Source: Corallococcus sp. AS-1-6
GTDB taxonomy: Bacteria; Myxococcota; Myxococcia; Myxococcales; Myxococcaceae
Assembly (NCBI RefSeq): GCF_020037015.1
Contig: NZ_JAIQDE010000009.1
Location: forward strand, 62,001-126,000
DNA length: 64,000 nucleotides
Reading direction: 5' to 3'
Position numbers and translations under genes: made by a program. Shown piece after piece: positions 50,755 to 57,762 of this stretch (the stretch's first letter is position 1; the number at the start of each line of letters is the position of its first letter). The notes under the pieces are model-generated. The model was not told the origin of the DNA, ran no database searches, and was given only the letters and a program-made list of their open reading frames with translations.

Positions 50755-52305
50755 GTGGACGCACGCCGCGACGTCATCCAAGGTTCCAAGGCGGGCATCA
50801 CCATCGCGGCCATGGCCGCGGCGCTGATGTCCGTGCTGGACATCTCCATCGTCAACGTGGCCCTGAGCGACATCCGCGCGAGCTTCGGCACGCCGTTGGA
50901 TCAGATCGCCTGGGTGTCCACCGGCTACATGATGGCCAACGTGGTGGTCATCCCGATGACGGGCTGGCTCCAGCGCCGCTTCGGCTACCGGAGGTACTTC
51001 ACCTTCTCCATCCTCCTGTTCACGGTGGCCAGCGTGCTGTGCGGCCTGTCATGGAACCTGCCCTCGCTGGTGGCCTTCCGCATCCTCCAGGGCATGGGCG
51101 GCGGCGCCATCATCCCCACGTCCCAGGCCATCCTCTTCGCCCGCTACCCGCGCGAGGAGCACGGCATGGCGGGCGCGCTCTTCGGCCTGGGCGCCGTGAC
51201 GGGCCCGCTGCTGGGGCCCACCGTGGGCGGGCTCCTCATTGAAGCGGCGAGCTGGCACTGGATCTTCCTCATCAACGTGCCGGTGGGCCTCTTCGCCGCG
51301 TACATGGCGTGGCGCTCCATCGAGCAGCCCCACTTCGAGCCGTCCACGGAGAAGGTGGACCGCAACGGCATCGCGCTGCTCGCCGTGGGCATGGCGTGCC
51401 TCCAGTACGTGCTGGAGGAGGGGCACCGCGAGGACTGGTTCGACAGCCGGCTCATCACCCTGCTGGCGGTCATCGCGGGCATCGCGCTCATCACCTTCGT
51501 CGTCCACGAGCTGGAGACCCCCAGCCCCGTGGTGGACCTGCGCGTGTTCGCCAACCGCTCCTACTCCGCGGCCACGGGGGTGAACTTCCTGGTGGGCACG
51601 GCGCTGTTCTCCGGCTCGTTCCTCTTCAGCCTCTTCTGCGGCTCGGTGATGCGCTACGAGGCGTTGGACATCGGGCTCATCTTCCTCAAGGGCAGCGCCA
51701 TCCAGGTGCTGCTGATGCCGCTCATCGGCAAGTTCGGCGGCAAGGTGGACGGCCGGCTCCTCATCGGCTTCGGCGTCCTGGGCGTGAGCCTGTCCTTGTG
51801 GACCAACGGCCACCTGACCACGCGCGTGGATGAAATCACCCTCATCACGCCGGTGTTCATCCGCGCCTGCTCGCTGGGCTTCATCTTCGTGCCGCTGTCG
51901 GTGATGGCGCTCAGCAACCTGCGCCCGGAGCAGCGAGGCAACGCGGCGGGCCTCTTCAACCTCACCCGCGAGCTGGGCGGCTCCATCGGCACCGCGTGGA
52001 TGAGCAGCGCGCTCAGCCGCTCCACCCAGGCCAACGTCACCGCCATCACCTCGCACGTGGACGTCTACGGGCAGGTGGCCCAGGAGCAGGTCGCCTCCAT
52101 GACGGGCGCCATGGCCTCCCGGGGCGTGCTCAACCCCACGGGCGCCGCCTACGGCCTCTTGAGTCAGCGCATCAGCGCGCAGGCGCTGGTGCGGGCCTTC
52201 AACGCCAACTTCCTCATCCTCGCCGCGCTGTTCGTCTGCGCCCTCATCCTGGTGGCCATGCTCCAGAAGGCGGACCCCAACGTGAAGGTGGAAGGCGCGC
52301 ACTGA
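50755..52305 (+). CDS. emrB: EmrB-like DHA2-family MFS drug transporter
   Basis: 516 residues with 14 predicted transmembrane segments, GTG start 6 nt after EmrA. Drug:H+ antiporter-2 signatures: AALMSVLDISIVNVALSDI (motif D1), STGYMMANVVVIPMTGWLQRRFG (motif A), GGGAIIPTSQAIL, and the motif C segment GALFGLGAVTGPLLGPTVGG. It exports hydrophobic compounds by proton exchange together with EmrA. It might serve the adjacent biosynthetic region, but its MarR control points to general efflux. The C-terminus MLQKADPNVKVEGAH is short. Confidence 0.93.
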   Translation: MDARRDVIQGSKAGITIAAMAAALMSVLDISIVNVALSDIRASFGTPLDQIAWVSTGYMMANVVVIPMTGWLQRRFGYRRYFTFSILLFTVASVLCGLSWNLPSLVAFRILQGMGGGAIIPTSQAILFARYPREEHGMAGALFGLGAVTGPLLGPTVGGLLIEAASWHWIFLINVPVGLFAAYMAWRSIEQPHFEPSTEKVDRNGIALLAVGMACLQYVLEEGHREDWFDSRLITLLAVIAGIALITFVVHELETPSPVVDLRVFANRSYSAATGVNFLVGTALFSGSFLFSLFCGSVMRYEALDIGLIFLKGSAIQVLLMPLIGKFGGKVDGRLLIGFGVLGVSLSLWTNGHLTTRVDEITLITPVFIRACSLGFIFVPLSVMALSNLRPEQRGNAAGLFNLTRELGGSIGTAWMSSALSRSTQANVTAITSHVDVYGQVAQEQVASMTGAMASRGVLNPTGAAYGLLSQRISAQALVRAFNANFLILAALFVCALILVAMLQKADPNVKVEGAH

Positions 52306-52422
52306 TCGGGAAGACGAATAACCCCTTGAGCTTTCCGGGGAGGCTCAACATCCGAGTTCCCCCGCCCCCGCTTACTTCCTCCACCGCTGGCGGCCCCCCT
52401 CATTCGTCAGAGCCGGCAGTCA

Positions 52423-53250
52423 TCAGTGGAGGGCGAGTGCGCCTTGGTCGCCGCCGGTTCGTCCCACGGCCATAATGCGCTGGAGAAACGGCATGCGCTG
52501 AGAGGGGTCGTCTACGTTGATGATCTCGTGGGCAGCCCCCTTGAGCACGTCTTGGGCTTCCGCAAGGGCTCCTTCATAGCCACCCGTCAGGACGTAGACG
52601 ATGAAGGTCGGCTTCCGCAGAGTGTTCGCCATCTCGAACAGAGAGCGAAAGGCCAGAAAGGACTCACTGAGTCCTTTGAGGTCGTCGGTCAGCTTTGCTC
52701 GCGTCCCGACGATGGGTTCCATGAGCAACAGCTCAGAGGCCCCTGGCACGTAGTGCGCGATGGGGTGCTTGACCTGAGGCAATCCCTGCTTGGGTGACTG
52801 GACAGGAAGGTTCTCTGCGTGGAACTTCCTGCGAACAAACTGCGAAACGTGCCACTGCTCGAAGAAGCGATACCCCATGGACTCCCGCCGTTGCCGGTAA
52901 GCGGCGTCCTTGGTGTCCTGTTCCCTCAACCCCTTCTGTGGGAGGACGAAGGACTCCACCCATGCAACTGGATTGTCCACACCGTCAGGAATGCGACGCG
53001 GCTCCGATAGGCCCGCCAGAGAACTCACTTCTCCGGACCGAACGTCGAGTTCACTGCATCCCGACAGGGCGTCGAGTACCAACTGCATGGTCACCCATGC
53101 CGACCTGCTCCCTATGCAGGCAGGCCCAGGAAGTGCCGGCGCGCGCACCAACTCCACTCGGCCGCCCGACTCAACGAGCGCCCCAACGGTCACTTTCGTC
53201 CCCGCGAAGGGGTCCGGCATGTACTGAACGAGTCGGAACCGGGCGGTCAT
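52423..53250 (-). CDS. DUF3037-like protein, partner of a HipA-like kinase
   Basis: 275 residues. The N-terminus RFRLVQYMPDPFAGTKVTVGALV resembles DUF3037, found next to HipA-type kinases in many bacteria. The middle has a basic helical stretch (RRESMGYRFFEQWHVSQFVRRKF). No catalytic motif is recognised. It starts at ATG 53250, overlapping the kinase stop by 4 nt, hence co-translation. The GC content is clearly lower than in the efflux operon before it, suggesting horizontal acquisition of the pair. Confidence 0.75.
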   Translation of the reverse strand: MTARFRLVQYMPDPFAGTKVTVGALVESGGRVELVRAPALPGPACIGSRSAWVTMQLVLDALSGCSELDVRSGEVSSLAGLSEPRRIPDGVDNPVAWVESFVLPQKGLREQDTKDAAYRQRRESMGYRFFEQWHVSQFVRRKFHAENLPVQSPKQGLPQVKHPIAHYVPGASELLLMEPIVGTRAKLTDDLKGLSESFLAFRSLFEMANTLRKPTFIVYVLTGGYEGALAEAQDVLKGAAHEIINVDDPSQRMPFLQRIMAVGRTGGDQGALALH

Positions 53251-54008
53251 GGGAAGCCTTCGAGAACCTTCAGGTACTCCTCAACGAGATCGACGGCGCT
53301 TTCCATTCGGCGGGAAAGTGCTTCTAACAGTAAGGGGGCAGTCCCCTCGGAGACAATCTCGCAGGCCTCGGTAACGTAGCGCTCTAACGTCGAGGTTCTC
53401 GCCAGTTTGGCCGCCTGCTTTGCCGCAGCGAAGGCCCCAACCCGCATCAACTCCAGTGGTAAGGCCCTGGCACTATTGGGCTTTTTCGGAACCCCCAGGT
53501 CAAGCGCGATGAAGTCCTGCGGGTGCCCCACCAGGGCATTCCCTACATCGATCGACCATGCGATGAGGTTCTCCTCTCCCTGTTCTGGGACGAGCAGGAT
53601 GTTCTTAGCGTGGCGGTCTGCGTTGTAGAGCAACGCGTCGAGCGCCAGCATCGCTCCAAACTCGTCGATGTTCTGGACGAAGTGAGCATAGTTCCGCTGC
53701 CAGTGGAGTGCGTTGGGGACGTAGGAACTCAGCCAGGATAGCTCGTCTCCGGAACCACAAATCGCCCCTACGGGGGCCCTGACACCGATGTCTCGGCCGA
53801 TGAGCCACCCGAGGCTCTCGGCGAGAATGGGCTGCCAGCCCGTGTAGAGCATCTTCTTGCGTACCCACTTGCGGCCGCTTCCATCGACGGCGAACACCGC
53901 CTCGCTAGAGTGGTCGACCTCGACGGCCCGAGCATCGACCACGGCACTGACGCGCTCAATGGCGTTCCCGAAGAGGTGGCCGCCCCCACCTGTGCCGGAG
54001 GGCGTCAC
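53247..54008 (-). CDS. HipA-like Ser/Thr kinase
   Basis: 253 residues, a single HipA_2-type kinase domain without the usual N-terminal HipA dimer part. Catalytic NADRHAKNILL (loop Asp and Asn) and SIDVGNAL (metal Asp) are present, and the Lys in KWVRKKML is the candidate ATP-binding residue. The start GTG 54008 follows GGGGAG by 8 nt. HipA kinases phosphorylate targets such as GltX and cause growth arrest; here the neighbour is DUF3037 rather than HipB, so the partner or antitoxin role of the neighbour is inferred. Two palindromes lie upstream. Confidence 0.78.
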   Translation of the reverse strand: MTPSGTGGGGHLFGNAIERVSAVVDARAVEVDHSSEAVFAVDGSGRKWVRKKMLYTGWQPILAESLGWLIGRDIGVRAPVGAICGSGDELSWLSSYVPNALHWQRNYAHFVQNIDEFGAMLALDALLYNADRHAKNILLVPEQGEENLIAWSIDVGNALVGHPQDFIALDLGVPKKPNSARALPLELMRVGAFAAAKQAAKLARTSTLERYVTEACEIVSEGTAPLLLEALSRRMESAVDLVEEYLKVLEGFP

Positions 54009-54091
54009 GAGCCAATCTCCCCTCTGCAACGCAGTTCTCTGCTGGGCGCCGCGTCGTCCCACCTACCCCGGTTCAAGGCCCATAGGGGCTG

Positions 54092-54107
54092 GTCCCATTT
54101 ATGGGAC
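54092..54107. promoter_or_regulatory. Palindrome, candidate operator 1 of the kinase/DUF3037 pair
   Basis: GTCCCATTTATGGGAC: perfect 7-bp arms with a 2-nt centre, about 85 nt upstream of the kinase start. Confidence 0.5.
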
Positions 54108-54119
54108 ACACATGACCAC

Positions 54120-54133
54120 GGTCCGAACGGACC
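54120..54133. promoter_or_regulatory. Palindrome, candidate operator 2 of the kinase/DUF3037 pair
   Basis: GGTCCGAACGGACC: perfect 6-bp arms, 12 bp from the first palindrome and sharing its GTCC core, as for paired operator sites. Confidence 0.45.
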
Positions 54134-54382
54134 TGGACCAAGGTCCCGACTGATGCCAGCCGAGCGTGCCCGCGAAGGCTTCCTCACACTGCGGGCCTAC
54201 TCCGGGGTTAGTGGCGGGGCAAGAACTTGTTCGAACCTCTCGGTCGGTAGCCATTGCTCTGACTCGCCCTATTCAATCGCTGCAACCTTCCCAGGGATAG
54301 CACCAAGGGATGGGTCTTAGAGCCATGTCCAAATGGGTAACCGCATCAGCGGTGTCCCCCTGACCCAGCCATCGCCCGCTGC

Positions 54383-54434
54383 AAACGACGAAGCGCGGGT
54401 CCCCACCACACCGGGGGCCCGCGCTTCTTCGTTT
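54383..54434. terminator. Long hairpin terminator
   Basis: GAAGCGCGGG (54390-54399) pairs with CCCGCGCTTC (54418-54427), extended by AAACGA/TCGTTT outside and CCCC/GGGG inside. It lies 20 nt after the protease stop on the minus strand. Confidence 0.75.
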
Positions 54435-54453
54435 CAGGCGCGGCGGGGAGCGG

Positions 54454-55989
54454 CTACCGGCGCCACTTCTGCGCGGCGGTGCCGTTGCACTCCCAGAGCT
54501 GCAGCGGGGTGCCGCTGGCGGAGTTGCCGCCCGTCACGTCCACGCACTTGTTGGCCTGGGGGTTCACCAGGTCACCGGCGCCGGAGAGGATGAACTGCTG
54601 CGCGGGGTTGCCGTTGCAGCTCACCAACTGGATGGCCGTGCCGTTGGCGCTGGAGCCCCAGGCCACGTCCATGCACTTGCCGAACGCGCGCACGGTGCCG
54701 TCCGACATGAAGGTCCACTTCTGCGCGTTGGTGCCGTTGCAGTCCCAGAGCTGCAGCCGGGTGCCGTCGTTGCTGTTGGAGTTCGGCACGTCGATGCACT
54801 TGTTCGCCAGGCCGATGATGGGGCCGCCCGTGCCGCCACCGCCCGTGGTGGTGAGCGACAGGCCGTAGGCGCTCAGGATGGGGAGGAGCGGCTGGAAGAC
54901 GGTGTTGCCGCCGGAGGTGCAGTTGCCGCCCGCGCCGGACGTCACGCCCTGCGCCTGGTTGCCGGACAGCCATGAGCCGCCGGAGTCACCGCCCTCCGCG
55001 CACGCGCTGGACGCCGTGAGGCCGTACACCGGGCCCGCGGAGTAGTTCACCGTGACGTTCTTCCCCGTGATGACGCCGCAGCGCCAGCCCGTGGTGGAGC
55101 CCGAGCGGCACACGGACGCGTTGACGCCCGCCTCCTGCGAGCCCTGCACCAGCACGTTGGCGCCCGCGTAGTTGTTCACCCACGGCTGCGAGCCCCACGA
55201 GCCGTTGGTGCGCACCCAGGCGTAGTCGTTGCCGGGCCAGCTCGCCGCCACCACCGTGCCCTGCGCCACGCCGTTGAAGCCGCTGGTGCCCGTGCCCGGC
55301 CCGCCGCAGTGGCCCGCCGTCACGAAGCCGCCCGCCACCGGGAAGCCGATGGAGCAGCGCGAGCCGCCCGGGTAGTACGCGTCACCGCCGCGCAGGTCGT
55401 ACACCGGCTGGAACTCCTCGCGCGACGGCACCGTGCGCACCGCGGGGTGCTTCACGCCCGCCTTCGCGACGAAGTCCGTGCCGCCCGTCAGCGCGGAGTC
55501 CTGCGCCAGCACCACAACGCTGTTCGTCATCACGTCCACGTACCAGGCATGCACGGCGCGGCCCGCCATCCGGCTGTCGCGGTCCAGCCGGGCCTTCACC
55601 GCCTCCAGCTCCGCCTGCGTGTACTTCACCTTCTGGGGCACCGCCCCCGCGCGGCGCACCGCGTCCGCGTCCGCGTCCGTCGTCACGCCCACCACCAGCG
55701 CGCCGCCGTCCGCGCTCATCCACGCGCCGCCAAAGCGCTCGCCCAACTCCGCGCGCAGGGCGCCCTCCACGCGCACCGCCGCCGCCTCCGACGCCAGCCG
55801 CCGCTTCGCGCCGTCCGCCGTCAGGCCCAGGTCCCGCTGCATCGCGGAGAGCAGCTCGGGCGACACGTCGTGCGCCAGCGCCGCCTCCGCCGGGGAGGGC
55901 GCCGCCATCGCCATCGTGGGAATGACGCTCAACGTGGCGCCAGCGAACAGCGCCGTCGCGGTGGAGAACAGCCCGGAGGTCCGCTTCAT
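54454..55989 (-). CDS. Secreted S1 (streptogrisin/alpha-lytic type) protease with ricin-B lectin domain
   Basis: 511 residues: signal peptide (to about residue 30), an alpha-lytic-protease-type prodomain (about 35-190), the chymotrypsin-fold protease (about 195-380) with His227 in FVTAGHCGG, Asp255 in NDYAWVR and Ser336 in GGDSGGSW, a Gly/Thr linker, and a ricin-type beta-trefoil lectin (about 390-511) with QLWDCNGTNAQKW and QLWECNGTAAQKW repeats. The prodomain acts as folding helper and is cleaved. The lectin part should bind glycans on prey or matrix. It fits predation; the substrate preference is not readable. A long hairpin follows the gene. Confidence 0.93.
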   Translation of the reverse strand: MKRTSGLFSTATALFAGATLSVIPTMAMAAPSPAEAALAHDVSPELLSAMQRDLGLTADGAKRRLASEAAAVRVEGALRAELGERFGGAWMSADGGALVVGVTTDADADAVRRAGAVPQKVKYTQAELEAVKARLDRDSRMAGRAVHAWYVDVMTNSVVVLAQDSALTGGTDFVAKAGVKHPAVRTVPSREEFQPVYDLRGGDAYYPGGSRCSIGFPVAGGFVTAGHCGGPGTGTSGFNGVAQGTVVAASWPGNDYAWVRTNGSWGSQPWVNNYAGANVLVQGSQEAGVNASVCRSGSTTGWRCGVITGKNVTVNYSAGPVYGLTASSACAEGGDSGGSWLSGNQAQGVTSGAGGNCTSGGNTVFQPLLPILSAYGLSLTTTGGGGTGGPIIGLANKCIDVPNSNSNDGTRLQLWDCNGTNAQKWTFMSDGTVRAFGKCMDVAWGSSANGTAIQLVSCNGNPAQQFILSGAGDLVNPQANKCVDVTGGNSASGTPLQLWECNGTAAQKWRR

Positions 55990-56121
55990 CGGGTCCTGCC
56001 TTTCGTGCTGCGGGGGAGCCCGGAGTGAAACCCGACTGAGCCGAGATAATCAAACAATTCAAGAATTACTGAAATTCTCCGACATTTTTGTGTGGTCGAA
56101 GAAAGTCCCCGGAGACAAGAA

Positions 56122-56151
56122 GGCCCGGTGCGTCATGGGACGCACCGGGCC
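56122..56151. terminator. Hairpin terminator after the protease-lyase gap
   Basis: A perfect 13-bp inverted repeat (GGCCCGGTGCGTC and its complement) around 4 nt, in the 190-nt gap between the lyase stop and the protease start. On the minus strand it is followed by TTCTTGT, so it probably ends the lyase transcript. Confidence 0.75.
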
Positions 56152-56180
56152 TCTGGACTTGCTTCGGTGACGGGCGGAAG

Positions 56181-57248
56181 TCAGCGCTTCGCGCGCGGGG
56201 CCAGCGCGCGGGCGGGGGCCCGGCGGCGGCGCAGCGCGACAGCGCCCAGCATCAGCAGGGCCCCGGCGAAGGGCAGGGTGCCGGACGTTCCGGACGCGCT
56301 GCAGCCCCCCGCCATGGCGTCGGACGAGTCCGGCAGACCATTGGGGTTGTTGGACACGGGCGTGGAGGTGGGGGGCTGGCCGCCCACGCTGGGGAACTGG
56401 GTGGTGGGCAACTGCGGCGTCTGCGTCACCGGGGTCTCCGCCACCGGGGTCTCCGTCACCGGCGTGGGGTCTTCCTGCGGGATGGTCGTGTCATCCGGCA
56501 CGGGCGTGGGCGCGGGCGTCTCCTCCACCGGCGCGGGCGGGGGCGGCATCACGTCCTCGAGCGTCGTCGCCATGGTGAAGCCGTCGTGGAAGATGGTCCC
56601 TTCGGGCTTGATGGCGTTGTCGCGGTACAGGCCCATCTTCAGGTAGTTCAGCTCCTTGCCGAACTGGTTGGCGCCATAGGTCTTCGGCAGCACGTGCTCG
56701 CCGTTGTGCCACAGCTCCACGAAGCCGACCTTCTTGTCGGAAGACCACTTCACGTGCAGCACGAAGTCGTGCCAGTTGCCCTTGTTGATGGACGTCTGCC
56801 ACAGCACGGGCGTGGTGTTGCCGCCCACGCGCAGGTTGATCTTGTCCCCGCGCACGAAGAACTCCAGCGGCGGCGAGCCACAGCAGCTCTCCTGGTGCCA
56901 CTGGGTGATGACCTGCCACGAGTCATGCACCGGGTAGTTGGAGGGGAAGAGCGTGCTCCACTTGTAGTAGTACTCCTTCCCCTGCGTCTCGTGGGTCAGG
57001 TAGAGCAACTCGTTGCGGTTGCCGCTGGCGTTGATGGGGTTGTCGCCCTGCTTCACCGTGGCCTTGAGGGCGTACTTTCCGTCACGCACCACGTCGGTCA
57101 CGACCTGCAAGCGGCTGTTGGCAACGGCCTGTTGGCGCGTCCACTGGGACGTGTTGCCGGTCTCGAAGTCGCCCTTCCAGATGACGCCAGCGAAAGACAG
57201 GGCGGGCATCAGGGAGGCCGCGGCAACGAGCTGAAGGAGTCGCTTCAA
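56181..57248 (-). CDS. Polysaccharide lyase with MYXO-CTERM type tail
   Basis: 355 residues. Start TTG 57248 (LKRLLQLVAAASLMPALSFA signal peptide) follows AAAGGA by 7 nt; no ATG fits. The main domain (about 22-235) is a jelly-roll of the heparin-lyase-like family PF14099: GDFETGNTSQWTRQQ, RNELLYLTHET, YYYKWSTLFPSNYP, WQVITQWHQE, and the closing NYLKMGLYRDN. A Pro/Thr-rich linker (about 245-310) follows, with repeated TPV-type units. The end has GGCSASGTSG, a hydrophobic segment and RRRR, matching the MYXO-CTERM sorting pattern for surface display. Substrate uncertain (uronic acid polymer). Confidence 0.85.
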   Translation of the reverse strand: MKRLLQLVAAASLMPALSFAGVIWKGDFETGNTSQWTRQQAVANSRLQVVTDVVRDGKYALKATVKQGDNPINASGNRNELLYLTHETQGKEYYYKWSTLFPSNYPVHDSWQVITQWHQESCCGSPPLEFFVRGDKINLRVGGNTTPVLWQTSINKGNWHDFVLHVKWSSDKKVGFVELWHNGEHVLPKTYGANQFGKELNYLKMGLYRDNAIKPEGTIFHDGFTMATTLEDVMPPPPAPVEETPAPTPVPDDTTIPQEDPTPVTETPVAETPVTQTPQLPTTQFPSVGGQPPTSTPVSNNPNGLPDSSDAMAGGCSASGTSGTLPFAGALLMLGAVALRRRRAPARALAPRAKR

Positions 57249-57762
57249 ACAGGGGTCCTTTCGGTCCGGGTTGGGCCCAGGGGACACGCGGCGGGAAAAA
57301 AGCCTTCCCGCCCCATCCCGCCTGCCAACCCCCTGCCGCACGCGCGCCCGCCGGGCCGCCTGGTGGGGTACGAGGGGGACGGGGCCCTGCCGCCCGTCAC
57401 TTCCCCAGGCATGCCGAAGCGCGTGATTCCGGGTGGATGCGGGCGCTCAAACCATTCGCCGGGAGCAGCCGTGCAGCCGAGCCCCCGGGCGTCATCCCCC
57501 CAACAACCTGACGGCCCGGCGCCCTGTCTCCCTCCCGCGCCGGACGTGGGAAGTGGGGCCTTTTCTCAAGATCGGCGGAGCAGGCCGTCTATTGGTGCGT
57601 GTGTCACCCCAAACATCCGATGCGCCTGTTCTCCCACCGCCTTGCTGCCCACCGCGTCATGGAACGCCCGGAGGCAGGGGACGGGGCCAGGTCGGCGTTC
57701 GTCGGAGGTTGGTGTAGAACGGCCCGGAGGGGCGGCGGGGGGGCGACGCCCGAGGGGACCGC
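57249..57762. other. Divergent intergenic region between lyase and CHAT protease
   Basis: 514 nt without a convincing gene. It contains the lyase ribosome site and an inverted repeat at 57290-57312. It should hold the promoters of both genes; none could be fixed. Confidence 0.5.
57290..57312. repeat. Inverted repeat upstream of the polysaccharide lyase
   Basis: GGCGGGAA and its perfect complement TTCCCGCC around a 7-nt loop, about 42 nt upstream of the lyase start. It could be an operator or a leader hairpin. Confidence 0.45.

Larger units (their letters stand above)
54009..54453. other. Lower-GC intergenic region upstream of the HipA-like kinase
   Basis: About 445 nt with no convincing gene. 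It contains two GTCC-based palindromes (54092-54107 and 54120-54133) and a long hairpin (54383-54434). Confidence 0.6.

Noticed and set aside
52326..52348. TTGAGC/GCTCAA inverted repeat after EmrB as a terminator
   Set aside because: Only 6 bp with an 11-nt loop and no T-run; too weak to call.
54226..54270. GTTCGAACC resembling a tRNA T-loop near the HipA-like island, hinting at an attachment site
   Set aside because: The flanking bases do not form a T stem or acceptor stem and no direct repeat was found on the other side of the island.
57433..57717. 94-residue plus-strand frame upstream of the CHAT gene
   Set aside because: No ribosome site and a random-looking, Pro/Arg-rich composition.
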